The notes below the pieces were generated by a model. That model was not told the DNA's origin and did not search any database. It saw only the letters and a list, made by a program, of their open reading frames with translations. The position numbers and the translations under genes are program-made. From NCBI RefSeq assembly GCF_903913935.1, contig NZ_CAIWNH010000217.1, forward strand, positions 1 to 43,608: a stretch of 43,608 bases of DNA, in the 5' to 3' direction. Each line of letters begins with the position of its first letter. Within the stretch, counting starts at the first letter, position 1. This DNA comes from an uncultured Mucilaginibacter sp. Its GTDB lineage: Bacteria; Bacteroidota; Bacteroidia; Sphingobacteriales; Sphingobacteriaceae. Of this stretch, positions 1-8,853 are shown in pieces.

Positions 1-144
1 GATTATTTTTTAATGATAAAAAATTATATTGATGAAAATGACCTTGATAACCTGTTAACAAGCCTTAATAAGATACAAGAAATTGTTGCCGCAGTAAAGA
101 TTGATCCGAAAAAAATAAAATCACGCGAAAATCTCTTATTTTAG
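1..144 (+). CDS. C-terminal end of an IPExxxVDY-type protein (partial)
   Basis: The frame is open from the first base and stops at 142-144, giving about 47 residues that start DYFLMIKNY. The 5' part lies outside the window. In Bacteroidota a small protein of the IPExxxVDY family commonly sits just before pyruvate kinase, and the DYFL start fits the end of that motif; the identification rests on this context. An internal ATG at 13 would give a 43-residue product, but a longer gene entering from the left is more likely. Function is unknown. Confidence 0.55.
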   Translation, partial: DYFLMIKNYIDENDLDNLLTSLNKIQEIVAAVKIDPKKIKSRENLLF

Positions 145-211
145 CGCAAATTTTTGAGGTGTCATCGTTACACTATTTACAGCCGATTAAGCCTGTTTTA
201 ACCAGATAAAT

Positions 212-1648
212 ATGAAATTACAACATAACCGAACTAAGATTGTCGCCACAATGGGGCCCGCATCGGCAAAAAAAGATGTTTTATTAGCCATGATAAGGGC
301 CGGTGTTAATATTTGCCGCCTTAATTTTTCACACGGAAAAGCCCAGGACCATAAGGCAGTAATCGATACCATTCGCGAAATTAATGACCAGTATAAAACC
401 AATGTAGGTATCCTTGCTGACCTGCAGGGCCCGAAAATCCGTATCGGGTTGGTAAAAGATGGCGGTATACACCTGGTTAATGGTACACGTATTAATATTA
501 CAACGCACGAATGCATAGGGAGTGAAAATGGTATATATATCACTTATGAAACCTTTCCGCAGGATGTGCAGCCGGATGAAATTATTTTGCTGGATGACGG
601 AAAAATCCAGATGCGGGTGATTGAAACCAACAGGCAGGATACAGTAGTTTGTGAAGTGGTGCATGGCGGGATTTTAACCAGCCGTAAAGGTGTAAACCTT
701 CCCAATACCAAAGTATCTATCCCAAGCTTAACCGAAGAAGATCTTGAAAATTTAAAATATGCCCTTGAATGGGATGTGGACTGGATCGGCCTTTCATTTG
801 TACGTACCGGTCAGGATATTTTAGACCTGAAACGCATTATCAGCGAAAGTGGAAAAGCGGCTAAAGTGATCGCCAAGGTTGAAAAGCCCGAAGCGATTGA
901 TAATATCGATGCTATTATAGCCGCTACCGACGGTGTAATGGTTGCCCGTGGCGACCTGGGCGTTGAAATGCCTTTGGAAGAAGTTCCGCTACTGCAAAAG
1001 ATGATCGCCCGCAAATGCCGCGAGGCCTCAAAACCGGTAATTGTTGCCACCCAGATGCTGGAATCAATGATCACTACCCCGCGCCCAACCCGTGCCGAAG
1101 TAAACGACGTTGCCAATTCAGTACTTGATGGCGCTGACGCCGTGATGCTGAGCGGTGAAACATCTGTTGGCGAGTTCCCGGTGATCGTTATTGAAACAAT
1201 GGCCAAAATTGTGCGAAATGTGGAAGAGCTTGGCTATCCGTTTAATATGGATAAATCAAGCAAAAAAGATCCGTCTTCACCTGATTACCTTATCGACGCC
1301 GTTTGCGGTTCGGCAGTTTATTTAGCTGAACACACCAATGCCGCCGGTATAGTTTCCATGACATCGTCGGGTTATACAGCCTTTGAAATATCAAGCTACA
1401 GGCCTAAAGCCGGCACTTATATTTTTACTTCAAACAAACACCTGTTAAATGCCTTAAGCCTGCTTTGGGGCGTAAAAACATTTTATTACGATAAGTTAGA
1501 AAGCACCGATCAAACCATAAGCGACGTAAACAATATCCTTAAGCAAGCTAACCTGGTACAGGAAGGTGATGTGGTGATCAATACCGCCGCTATCCCTATC
1601 AGGAAACAGGGAAAAACCAATATGCTTAAGGTGGCGATTATTGAGTAG
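212..1648 (+). CDS. pyk: Pyruvate kinase
   Basis: Pyruvate kinase transfers phosphate from phosphoenolpyruvate to ADP in the last step of glycolysis, in the cytoplasm. The 478-residue length is normal for the bacterial enzyme. Visible family motifs are KIVATMGPAS near residue 9, NICRLNFSHG near 33, ADLQGPKIRIG near 69, the signature VIAKVEKPEAI with the catalytic Lys at about 222, VARGDLGVE near 244 and MLSGETSVGEFPV in the second half. The ATG at 212 follows the IPExxxVDY-type stop by 67 bp, so the two may be co-transcribed. A large imperfect palindrome follows the stop codon. No damage is seen. Confidence 0.97.
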   Translation: MKLQHNRTKIVATMGPASAKKDVLLAMIRAGVNICRLNFSHGKAQDHKAVIDTIREINDQYKTNVGILADLQGPKIRIGLVKDGGIHLVNGTRINITTHECIGSENGIYITYETFPQDVQPDEIILLDDGKIQMRVIETNRQDTVVCEVVHGGILTSRKGVNLPNTKVSIPSLTEEDLENLKYALEWDVDWIGLSFVRTGQDILDLKRIISESGKAAKVIAKVEKPEAIDNIDAIIAATDGVMVARGDLGVEMPLEEVPLLQKMIARKCREASKPVIVATQMLESMITTPRPTRAEVNDVANSVLDGADAVMLSGETSVGEFPVIVIETMAKIVRNVEELGYPFNMDKSSKKDPSSPDYLIDAVCGSAVYLAEHTNAAGIVSMTSSGYTAFEISSYRPKAGTYIFTSNKHLLNALSLLWGVKTFYYDKLESTDQTISDVNNILKQANLVQEGDVVINTAAIPIRKQGKTNMLKVAIIE

Positions 1649-1649
1649 T

Positions 1650-1732
1650 TCTAAGTCTAAAGTCCTAAGTCTTGAGTCTAAAGCCTGATTTTATTGGCGA
1701 TATCGACTTAAGACTCCGGACTTAAGACTTTA
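1650..1732. repeat. Imperfect palindrome of AAGTCT/TAAGTC words
   Basis: Left arm 1650-1684 and right arm 1704-1732 are imperfect reverse complements, each made of repeated words such as TAAGTCT and AAAGTCC. It lies just after pyk and before the 3' end of a minus-strand gene. As RNA it would fold into a long hairpin from either strand, so it could end transcription for both convergent genes. Confidence 0.6.
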
Positions 1733-1908
1733 AAAAACACCTGCCTCACATACCTTTAAAAATAAATTATCAAGGTTGGCAAAATAATAATCCCAATAAT
1801 TCCTGATCTTTTTCATAGCCGTAATTTTTTGTCAATCTATTTTTTAGACAAAATTAAAAACGATTAGTTTAAAGCTTTTTTATGGGGGGCTGTAAATACT
1901 CCCCGGTA

Positions 1909-2469
1909 TTACCTGGCACGTTCATAATCCAGGATAACAATCCCCGACCGTAGCGCGTTGGCGGATTTAAGTTTTAAAGGGTGCCGGGTGGTGATGCCAT
2001 TAAACAATGGTTTTCCCTGGCCGAAAATTACCGGGTTAACAATAAACCGATATTCATCAACCAGGTCGGCTTGCGATAAAGCGCTTACGATGCCGCTGCT
2101 GGCGAATATGACGATGTTTTTTCCTGATTCTTCCTTTAATTTAGCCACCGTTGTTACCATGTCATCCTTCGCCAGCGAGATATTATCCCATTTTCCCCAG
2201 GGTACTTCGGTCAATGTTTTTGAGAAAACTATTTTGGTTGATTTATTCATAAAATCCGCCGCCGGGTCATCGGCAATGGTTTTGCCGGGCCAGTAGGCCG
2301 AAAAAAATTCGTACGTAACCCGTCCCATTAAAACGGTGTCCGACCTGTCAAAGATAGATTCCATCGGCTCGAATAGCTGGCTATCGAAAGTGAAGCCTGA
2401 AAGATCCCTGTTTGGCCCTTCAAAAAAACCGTCGACAGAAATGGTATTGGAGATGATTAGTTTTCGCAT
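1909..2469 (-). CDS. RibD C-terminal / dihydrofolate reductase-like family protein
   Basis: This is a 186-residue cytoplasmic protein of the RibD C-terminal (DHFR-like) superfamily, presumably an NADPH-dependent reductase with unknown substrate. It opens with MRKLIISNTISVDGFFEG, the usual strand-turn start of these proteins. The nucleotide-side motif TVLMGRVTYEFFSAYWPG follows near residue 46. A second half FASSGIVSALSQADLVDEY and FGQGKPLF matches the conserved G-S and G-x-G-x-P-LF pattern. The ATG at 2469 is the only sensible start. Its 3' end faces pyk across the palindrome. This is not the riboflavin-pathway RibD, which is longer and carries a deaminase domain. Confidence 0.85.
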   Translation of the reverse strand: MRKLIISNTISVDGFFEGPNRDLSGFTFDSQLFEPMESIFDRSDTVLMGRVTYEFFSAYWPGKTIADDPAADFMNKSTKIVFSKTLTEVPWGKWDNISLAKDDMVTTVAKLKEESGKNIVIFASSGIVSALSQADLVDEYRFIVNPVIFGQGKPLFNGITTRHPLKLKSANALRSGIVILDYERAR

Positions 2470-2772
2470 AGATAAATAATACTTTATTTAAAGCTATAAA
2501 AATTAATGGGTTGGCCGTGATCTTGCTCAATAAAAATTTCAGCCGATAGATTTTATGGCGTGTCTTTCAAAGTGATTCTCCTGTTATCTTCGTTAAATTT
2601 TGTTAAACCCGGCAGGTTTATCACCCCTCTGCAATAATAATAACAGATAAACTTTTACCTTTAGGCCAAGGTTTCTTATTTTCGCAACATAACATGGTAA
2701 AATGTGAGTTTGAATGGTGAGCTGAAAGGCATTCACTAATTATAACTAACTAATAACCAATGACAAAACAAC
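2470..2772. other. Intergenic region between divergent genes
   Basis: These 303 bp separate the RibD-like gene (minus) from ftsX (plus), so promoters for both are expected here. Weak -7-like boxes on the plus strand are TATCTTCG near 2587 and TATTTTCG near 2674; neither has a clear TTTG partner. The last 40 bp before ftsX carry TTCACTAATTATAACTAACTAATAA, words like those in other intergenic palindromes, but the partner arm is missing. No ORF or RNA gene is recognised. Confidence 0.4.
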
Positions 2773-3651
2773 ATGGAAGAGTTCGAAGAAAGTGCATCGG
2801 CAAAAAAAACAAAAACGATATATATATCTACCGTTTTTGGCATTGCCATGGTATTATCAATGGTTGGCTTACTGGGCCTTATTTTGGTTGAAGCCAACAA
2901 CCTGTCGAACTATGTGAAGGAAAACATCGTATTGAATGTGTACGTGGATGATGCCGCGCATGAATCAGATGTAATGCAGTTGCAGAAACAGATTGAAACC
3001 AACCCCGTGGTAAAACAGGCGCAATATGTAAGCAAAGAGCTTGCGGCCCGCAACCTGCAAAAAGACCTGGGCGAAGATTTTGTAAAGTTTTTAGGCTATA
3101 ACCCCCTTTCCCAATCAATAGACGTTTATTTAAAGGCCGAATACGCCAACAACACTGATATTGGAAAGTTTAAGGCTGAACTGTTGAAAAACCCTGTGAT
3201 CAAAGAAGTGAAGTATCAAAAATCACTGGTCGACCAGATGAACGAGAATATCACCACTATCAGCCTGGTGATTTTGGTTTTTGCAGGGATCTTTGTGGTG
3301 CTGTCGGTGGCGTTGATCAACAATACTATCCGCCTGGCCATTTACTCCCAGCGCTTCCTCATTAAATCGATGCAGTTGGTAGGCGCTACGAAGGGTTTTA
3401 TCCGGAAACCGTTTTTGCTTTATGGTATCTGGCATGGGATATTAGGTGCGCTGATCGCTATCCTCATTTTGGTGGGTACCCTCAGCCTGGCTTATAAAGA
3501 AATACCAGATCTGGTGATATTGCGCAATTACACCGAATTTGGCCTTATCTTTTTCGTGCTCATTGGCCTTGGAATCTTTATTTCGGGCTTCAGCACGTTT
3601 TTGGCAGTTAATAAGTTTTTACGTTTAAAAATATATAATCTTTATAGGTAA
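2773..3651 (+). CDS. ftsX: FtsX-like cell division permease
   Basis: FtsX is the membrane partner of the ATPase FtsE and transmits ATP hydrolysis to periplasmic cell-wall hydrolases during division. The 292-residue product has the family layout: a short charged N-terminus, TM1 at about 17-39, an extracytoplasmic domain at about 45-155, and three further TM helices at about 160-185, 215-240 and 255-280. The cytoplasmic loop contains MQLVGATKGFIRKPFLLYG, the conserved LxGAxxxFIrxPF pattern. FtsE is not adjacent, as is common in Bacteroidota. DUF3098 and uppP follow in the same direction. Confidence 0.93.
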   Translation: MEEFEESASAKKTKTIYISTVFGIAMVLSMVGLLGLILVEANNLSNYVKENIVLNVYVDDAAHESDVMQLQKQIETNPVVKQAQYVSKELAARNLQKDLGEDFVKFLGYNPLSQSIDVYLKAEYANNTDIGKFKAELLKNPVIKEVKYQKSLVDQMNENITTISLVILVFAGIFVVLSVALINNTIRLAIYSQRFLIKSMQLVGATKGFIRKPFLLYGIWHGILGALIAILILVGTLSLAYKEIPDLVILRNYTEFGLIFFVLIGLGIFISGFSTFLAVNKFLRLKIYNLYR

Positions 3652-3653
3652 AA

Positions 3654-3665
3654 CCTGCCGGCAGG
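3654..3665. repeat. 12-bp perfect palindrome after ftsX
   Basis: CCTGCCGGCAGG is perfectly self-complementary and starts 3 bp after the ftsX stop. It is followed by GGCGAAAGGTAAAAGCTGAAAGG, words of the GAAAGG family that forms full palindromes at 16625 and 17885. No U-rich tail follows, so termination is not assured. Confidence 0.4.
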
Positions 3666-3751
3666 CAGGGGCGAAAGGTAAAAGCTGAAAGGTTTTGTTT
3701 GAGCTTTAAATCGCTAATTCACTAATTTAACAATTCAATTATTAATAAGAT

Positions 3752-4036
3752 ATGGCACAACAACCTGCTAAACCGGTAACGCCGGTTAAAATAACTGCTC
3801 CGGCAAAGCCCGTAGTAAAAGCACCTGATACTAATTCATTGCATTTTATATTTGATAAAGGCAATTACCGCCTGCTGATCATTAGTATCGCGGTGGTGGC
3901 TTTCGGTTTTATCCTGATGTCAGGCAATACCGATATTTACAGCACCACCAAAATTGTGATCGCCCCTTTAGTGGTACTTGGCGGTTTTGCAATCGGTTTT
4001 TTCGCGATATTTAAGAAACCGTCGGTTAATAGTTAA
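3752..4036 (+). CDS. DUF3098 family membrane protein
   Basis: This is a 94-residue protein with a proline- and lysine-rich N-terminus (about 1-27) and two TM helices at about 40-58 and 68-86, ending in a short basic tail. The motif FIFDKGNYRLLIISI followed by LMSGNTDIY is typical of DUF3098, a Bacteroidota family of unknown function found between ftsX and uppP. The context suggests a role in envelope growth or division. It starts at the ATG at 3752, about 100 bp after ftsX, and is probably in the same operon. Confidence 0.85.
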   Translation: MAQQPAKPVTPVKITAPAKPVVKAPDTNSLHFIFDKGNYRLLIISIAVVAFGFILMSGNTDIYSTTKIVIAPLVVLGGFAIGFFAIFKKPSVNS

Positions 4037-4039
4037 TAA

Positions 4040-4137
4040 AAGTTATAAGCGTTGTAAGGGTTAGAAAGGTTGCAATGCGACTTTTTTTAACTTGTGCAAC
4101 ACTTACAACATCTGCAACCTTTACAACTTATTCAACC
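4040..4137. repeat. Imperfect palindrome of TTACAAC/GTTGTAA words
   Basis: Left arm 4040-4075 carries GTTGTAAGGGTT and AAGGTTGC. Right arm 4092-4137 carries GCAACACTTACAAC and GCAACCTTTACAAC. It separates DUF3098 from uppP. Its right arm happens to be open in the uppP frame, producing a false N-terminal stretch of repeated Gln, His and Leu. Confidence 0.6.
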
Positions 4138-4144
4138 AATTCAC

Positions 4145-4948
4145 ATGAACATCATCCAGGTTATCGTCCTTGCAATTATTGAAGGATTAACTGAATTTTT
4201 GCCGGTTTCTTCAACCGGGCACATGGTTATTACCAGCTCACTAATGGGCATAAGCAAAGACGAGTTTGTTAAACTTTTTGAGATTGTTATCCAACTGGGT
4301 GCTATATTGGCTGTAGTGGTGCTTTACTTTAAACGCTTCTTTCGTTCGGTTGATTTTTATGTAAAGCTGGTAATTGGGGTAATCCCTGCGGTTATTTTAG
4401 GCCTTTTGCTTAAAAAGTATATCGATAAATTACTTGAGAGCCCGCTCGTGGTTGCTTTTGCATTTGTTATCGGTGGCTTCATCCTGCTTTTTGTGGATGA
4501 ATGGTTTAATAAACCAACCATCGATGATGAAAGAGAAATCAAACACATGACTGCTTTTAAGATCGGTATTTTTCAATGTTTGGCAATGATTCCGGGGGTA
4601 TCACGGTCTGCGGCATCCATTGTGGGCGGGATGACACAAAAGTTGAGCCGCAAGGCCGCTGCCGAATTTTCATTCTTCCTGGCGGTACCCACCATGTTTG
4701 GTGCAACGGTAAAAGACCTTTGGGATTTTCATAAAGCCAATACCTTAACTGCCGACCAGATGCATGATGATATTAAATACCTGGTTATTGGCAGCGTAAT
4801 TGCATTTTTTGTAGCCTTATTAGCTATTAAAAGTTTTATAACGTTTTTGGAAAAGAAAGGCTTTAAGCTTTTCGGATATTACCGGATCCTTGCCGGAATA
4901 GTGATTATCATCTTATATTTTGCAACTACTGCGCTACATAACGGTTAA
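4145..4948 (+). CDS. uppP: Undecaprenyl-diphosphate phosphatase
   Basis: UppP removes a phosphate from undecaprenyl diphosphate, recycling the lipid carrier used for peptidoglycan and other polymers. It is an integral membrane protein with about eight helices. The conserved motifs are [15 protein letters not shown] near residue 11 and [10 protein letters not shown] near 155, both part of the active site. I chose the ATG at 4145 (267 residues). The longer frame from 4094 would add 17 residues translated from an intergenic palindrome, which UppP proteins do not have. Confidence 0.95.
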   Translation: MNIIQVIVLAIIEGLTEFLPVSSTGHMVITSSLMGISKDEFVKLFEIVIQLGAILAVVVLYFKRFFRSVDFYVKLVIGVIPAVILGLLLKKYIDKLLESPLVVAFAFVIGGFILLFVDEWFNKPTIDDEREIKHMTAFKIGIFQCLAMIPGVSRSAASIVGGMTQKLSRKAAAEFSFFLAVPTMFGATVKDLWDFHKANTLTADQMHDDIKYLVIGSVIAFFVALLAIKSFITFLEKKGFKLFGYYRILAGIVIIILYFATTALHNG

Positions 4949-4994
4949 TCAAACCGTAGAGCTGCGCCGAATATTCGGGGCGGCTCTACCAATT

Positions 4995-6179
4995 TCAATA
5001 TAACAACCGGTCGTAAGGGTATCTTTCAATATGAATAGCCTTCACTTCTTCATATAAAAGCGACCTGAATTCTTCTATATTTTCCTTTTTAGTGGCTGAT
5101 ATAAAAATGGCGGGACTGTTGTTTTTAGCCATCCAGCTGTTTTTAAAATCGTGCAGGGTTAGTGGCTCCGCCTGCGCTTCCATGTCATGCTGAAGCGGCT
5201 TAAAAGCATCTATTTTATTGAATACCGTAATGGTCTTTTTATCGATAGCGCCAATATCTTTCAGGGTTTCGCTTACCGTGCGGATCTGGTCCTCAAAATT
5301 AGGGTGCGAAATATCCACCACATGAACCAGGATGTCCGCTTCGCGTACCTCGTCCAGCGTCGATTTAAAACACTCCACCAAGTCGTGTGGCAATTTGCGG
5401 ATAAACCCTACAGTATCTGACAACAAGAAAGGCACGTTTTCGATCACTACTTTCCTTACGGTTGTATCCAGCGTAGCAAACAGTTTATTCTCGGCAAAGA
5501 CCTCCGATTTGGAGATCATATTCATAATGGTTGATTTCCCCACGTTGGTATAACCCACCAAAGCCACGCGGATCTGCTGGCTCCGGTTTTTACGCTGTGT
5601 GGCGTTTTGTTTATCTATCAGCTTCAGCTTATCCTTCAGCAGATCTATCTTGTTTAAGATCAAACGACGGTCAGTCTCGATCTGTGATTCACCCGGGCCG
5701 CGCATCCCGATACCGCCTTTCTGGCGTTCAAGGTGGGTCCATAAGCGGGTCAAACGGGGCAGTAAATATTGTAACTGCGCCAGCTCCACCTGCGATTTTG
5801 CCTGGGCAGTTTGTGCCCGGCCCGCAAAAATGTCCAGGATGAGGTTATTCCGGTCCAGGATCTTTACCTGTAATTCATTTTCAATGTTACGCAACTGCGA
5901 GGGGGTGAGTTCGTCATCAAAAACCACCATATCTATCTCTTCAGCCGTAACAAATGCTTTGATATCTTCCAGCCTGCCCGAGCCGACAAAGGTGGCCCTG
6001 TCAGGTCGCGTCAATTTCTGCGTAAAACTTTTTACTGTTTCCGCGCCGGCGGTGGCCACTAAAAACTCCAGCTCCTCCAAATATTCTTTCGCTTGTTCAT
6101 CTGTTTCACCCTGGGTGATCACCCCAACCAAAACAGCACGTTCCTGCTTCACAGCAGTATCATAAAATTTTTGTTTCAT
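4995..6179 (-). CDS. hflX: GTPase HflX
   Basis: HflX is a ribosome-associated GTPase that can split stalled ribosomes. The 394-residue protein shows the N-terminal HflX domain (about 10-110, VGSGRLEDIKAF), the glycine-rich linker KGGIGMRGPGESQIETDRR near 155, and the GTPase domain from about 205. That domain has GYTNVGKST (P-loop), DTVGFIRKLPHDLVECFKSTL (switch II and HflX signature) and FNKID (guanine specificity). It is convergent with uppP, leaving 46 bp between stops. The ATG at 6179 has a -7-like box 27 bp upstream. Confidence 0.95.
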   Translation of the reverse strand: MKQKFYDTAVKQERAVLVGVITQGETDEQAKEYLEELEFLVATAGAETVKSFTQKLTRPDRATFVGSGRLEDIKAFVTAEEIDMVVFDDELTPSQLRNIENELQVKILDRNNLILDIFAGRAQTAQAKSQVELAQLQYLLPRLTRLWTHLERQKGGIGMRGPGESQIETDRRLILNKIDLLKDKLKLIDKQNATQRKNRSQQIRVALVGYTNVGKSTIMNMISKSEVFAENKLFATLDTTVRKVVIENVPFLLSDTVGFIRKLPHDLVECFKSTLDEVREADILVHVVDISHPNFEDQIRTVSETLKDIGAIDKKTITVFNKIDAFKPLQHDMEAQAEPLTLHDFKNSWMAKNNSPAIFISATKKENIEEFRSLLYEEVKAIHIERYPYDRLLY

Positions 6180-6206
6180 TAAGTAAATGATTTAACAATC
6201 AGGGTG

Positions 6207-6214
6207 CAAATTTA
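6207..6214 (-). promoter_or_regulatory. -7-like box upstream of hflX
   Basis: The minus strand reads TAAATTTG, matching the Bacteroidota -7 consensus TAnnTTTG. It would give a 5' leader of roughly 20 nt for hflX. No TTTG is found about 20 nt further upstream, so support is only partial. Confidence 0.4.
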
Positions 6215-6260
6215 GTGAAATGCAGGGGAATAGAAGCGTATCTGACGTTCGGTTTATTTT

Positions 6261-6356
6261 TAACACAGAGAGAACGCAAAGAATTCGCGGTGTACACAGA
6301 GGATTTTATTTCTCTCCGCGCCCTCAGTGTCTCCTTCGTGACCTCTGCGGTTATTT
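6261..6356. repeat. Imperfect palindrome of CACAGAG/CTCTGTG words
   Basis: Left arm 6261-6302 begins AACACAGAGAGAACGCAAAG. Right arm 6312-6356 holds CTCCGCG, CAGTGTCTCC and GACCTCTGCGGTT, followed by eight T. Together they form a long imperfect hairpin. The element sits between the 3' end of the M20 gene and the 5' end of hflX, both on the minus strand. CACAGAG-type palindromes of this kind recur between genes in several bacterial groups. Confidence 0.55.
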
Positions 6357-6369
6357 TTTTTGCAATTTA

Positions 6370-7671
6370 TTACTTACTATGCATATCCATATAATCCAAA
6401 GTTAAATTACACAATGCCTTTACCCCCAATGCAAATCCGCTTTCATCAATAAAAAAATCGGGCGAATGGTTTGCGGGTGTAGTTTTTGGGTCACCGCCTT
6501 TGGGCATGCCGCCTAAAAAGAAAAACAAACCCGGTACTTTTTGCTGGTAAAAACTAAAGTCTTCAGCGCCGGTTACCGGCGGGCCTGTACTTACATTTGC
6601 GGCGCCTGCGGTTTGCTGCAAAGTAGCAGCCATTTTAGCGGTTAGCGCAGGGTCGTTATAGGTAACCGGGTAATTATTGCCCATGGTTACTTTTGCAGTT
6701 GCGCCCTGCATTTCGGCTGTTTTAGTGGCAATTTCATTTACCTTATCCCAAAGCAGTTTTTTATCCGCATCGGTGAACGACCGCAAGGTGCCGTCCATTT
6801 CCACGGAATCAGGGATGATATTGCCGCGGTTGCCGCCTTTGATGGCCCCGACGGTAACAACAGCCGGGTTTTCAGTAAGGTTTATATTGCGGCTTACGAT
6901 GGTTTGCAGGTTATTAATGATCTGTGCCGAGATCACTATCGGGTCGGTACCCATCCAGGGCATAGCGCCGTGCGACGATTTACCCTTTACCACCATATGG
7001 AAGCCATTTACCCCCGCCATCTCGCCACCGGGCCGGTAAACAATAGTGCCCGTTGGGATATAAGAAATAATGTGCTGTCCGAAGATCACATCCACCTTTG
7101 GATTTTCAAGCACGCCTTCCTTAACCATTTCTTCGGCGCCGCCAACTTCTCCCGGCGCCAAACCTTCCTCGGCAGGCTGAAAAATAAATTTTACAGTGCC
7201 GTGCAGCTGGCTTTTCATTGAGGCGAGTATTTCAGCAACGGCCATCAGCATCGCCATGTGCGAGTCATGCCCGCAGGCATGCATCACCCCCACGGTTTGG
7301 CCCATATAGGTCGTCTTAGCTGTTGAAGCGAATGCAACGGGTGTACGTTCGGTAACCGGCAAGGCATCCATTTCGGAGCGGAGAGCAACCACCGGACCGG
7401 GCTTGCCGCCGCGCAGGATACCAACTACGCCAGTTGTAGCTATGCCCGTTTTCACTTCGAGTCCAAGTGCCCGCAAATGTTTGGCGATGATCTCCGCTGT
7501 ACGTACTTCATTGTTGCCCAGTTCGGGGTGTTCATGAAAATCCCTGCGCCAGCTGATCACCTGGTTTTCCAGGGAATCAGCCTTTCGTATCACTTCCTTT
7601 TTAAGCAGAGTGGTTTGCGCAAAAGCAGGAATTGATAAAGTACAAAAGAGGAGCAGGCAAAGTTTTTTCAT
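6370..7671 (-). CDS. Secreted M20-family amidohydrolase
   Basis: This 433-residue protein belongs to the M20D amidohydrolase/carboxypeptidase group (IAA-amino-acid hydrolase or hippurate hydrolase type), zinc enzymes that cleave N-acyl amino acids. A signal peptide (about 1-18, ending AFAQ) points to the periplasm. Visible metal-site motifs are MHACGHDSHMAML near 131, FQPAEEG near 165 and TGAEDFSFY in the last fifth. The inserted dimerisation domain lies around 215-325 (VVKGKSSHGAMPW). The true substrate cannot be told from sequence. Confidence 0.9.
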   Translation of the reverse strand: MKKLCLLLFCTLSIPAFAQTTLLKKEVIRKADSLENQVISWRRDFHEHPELGNNEVRTAEIIAKHLRALGLEVKTGIATTGVVGILRGGKPGPVVALRSEMDALPVTERTPVAFASTAKTTYMGQTVGVMHACGHDSHMAMLMAVAEILASMKSQLHGTVKFIFQPAEEGLAPGEVGGAEEMVKEGVLENPKVDVIFGQHIISYIPTGTIVYRPGGEMAGVNGFHMVVKGKSSHGAMPWMGTDPIVISAQIINNLQTIVSRNINLTENPAVVTVGAIKGGNRGNIIPDSVEMDGTLRSFTDADKKLLWDKVNEIATKTAEMQGATAKVTMGNNYPVTYNDPALTAKMAATLQQTAGAANVSTGPPVTGAEDFSFYQQKVPGLFFFLGGMPKGGDPKTTPANHSPDFFIDESGFALGVKALCNLTLDYMDMHSK

Positions 7672-7929
7672 CCCGGAGATTTTTCACTAAGATAAAAAGA
7701 AGGTGCTGTATTGGAAGCACACCGGTATAAAAAACGAATAGCGTGGCCTTACAAATAAATTAAGCAATATATTTATAAGGATTTTTCTTTATAAATCCAA
7801 GTAAATCACAGAAAAAATTACTGTGCCGGGTGTCCCGGGTGTATTCATCCGTGCCGGGTGGTTCATGCGGCCTAAGCGCTTTAGCAGCTGGCGCAGCGAT
7901 AGTCCGCCGGCCGGTGGGGTCGCATCCAC

Positions 7930-8754
7930 TCAATTTTTTCGCCCGCAAACCATCATGTGGGGGCTAAATGCCAGCAGTTCGCGGTTCTGTTCGTTGGTTT
8001 TAAGCAGGTTCATCATGGCGGCCTTCTTTTCGGGGTTCGACCGGCTTTCAAAGTATTTACTATCGAGCCAGATCATCCCTTCCACGGCAAACAATTCCAG
8101 GCTGGAGAAGCCCGCCTCCTTTACTTCCTCCAGCAGCTCATTTGGTTTATGAAAAAAGGCCTCGGGCAAAATACCGGGCCAGCTGGCAGGCGGGTTATGG
8201 ATGCCGGTTTGCAGTTCGCTCAGGCACATGGCATAAAACTGCGGATCGTGGATCATGCCGTTCAACAGGCCGGTTAATGTGGATACGGTATGGTTAATGG
8301 CAAAGCCCAGCAAAACGCCATTGGGTTTAAGTACGCGGTAAGCTTCCTGCATTGCTTTAAGCCGGTCCTCCTTTTTTTGTAAGTGATATAATGGGCCGTG
8401 TAAGATCACCACATCGGCAGCGCGGTCTGGAAAGTCCAGCTGCCTTGCTTCACCCAGCATGGACTTAAATGGCTTTTTAAGTTTTGCTGCGCGCTTTTGG
8501 GCCTGCTGGATATGTTTATGTACCGGATCGATGAGGTGAACGGTATGCCCCAAGCCGGCCAGCCATTCGGCATAAACGCCCGGGCCGCCGCCAACATCCA
8601 TAATGACCCCGCTTTTTGCCGGCAAATGGCGGGCAATCAGCTCCTGGTTCCGCTCCAACTCCAAAGGGCCGAGGCCATAAGTTAATCGTTTATCTTCGGC
8701 AGCGCCGGCGTAAAATGCATCTATGTCGCTGCTGATGAGCTTATTTTGGGGCAT
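7930..8754 (-). CDS. Class I SAM-dependent methyltransferase
   Basis: This 274-residue cytoplasmic protein has a Rossmann-like methyltransferase fold. The SAM-binding loop IMDVGGGPGVYAEWLAGLG is near residue 50, with the acidic end of strand 2 in HLIDP. Motif ADVVILHGPLYHLQKKEDR (about 112-130) and LKPNGVLLGF (about 142-151) follow in the usual order. The substrate is unknown. Upstream lies the oppositely oriented DUF4870-like gene, so it is probably transcribed alone. A GC-rich stretch with three GCCGGGTG or CCGGGTG copies follows the stop at about 7831-7862. Confidence 0.85.
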   Translation of the reverse strand: MPQNKLISSDIDAFYAGAAEDKRLTYGLGPLELERNQELIARHLPAKSGVIMDVGGGPGVYAEWLAGLGHTVHLIDPVHKHIQQAQKRAAKLKKPFKSMLGEARQLDFPDRAADVVILHGPLYHLQKKEDRLKAMQEAYRVLKPNGVLLGFAINHTVSTLTGLLNGMIHDPQFYAMCLSELQTGIHNPPASWPGILPEAFFHKPNELLEEVKEAGFSSLELFAVEGMIWLDSKYFESRSNPEKKAAMMNLLKTNEQNRELLAFSPHMMVCGRKN

Positions 8755-8853
8755 ATAATATAAATAGCTTATTTATTAAATATTTTGGCACAATTTACTT
8801 GTTTTCAATAAATTACCTTAAATTTAATTTCTCAACCAGTAAATCTTAAATTT

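Noticed and set aside
811-1206. 131-residue ORF antisense to pyk
   Set aside because: It is the complement of a strongly conserved coding region with Ser/Ile-rich composition typical of shadow frames.
4094-4144. N-terminal extension of UppP from an upstream ATG
   Set aside because: The 17 extra residues (repeats of Gln, His, Leu) are a translation of the intergenic palindrome and are not part of known UppP proteins.
5531-6165. Two long plus-strand ORFs antisense to hflX
   Set aside because: Cys/Ser-rich composition and complete overlap with conserved HflX motifs mark them as shadows.
7760-7948. 62-residue minus-strand ORF after the methyltransferase gene
   Set aside because: It overlaps the methyltransferase 3' end in another frame, has no domain, and reads through a GC-rich repeat stretch; probably not a gene.
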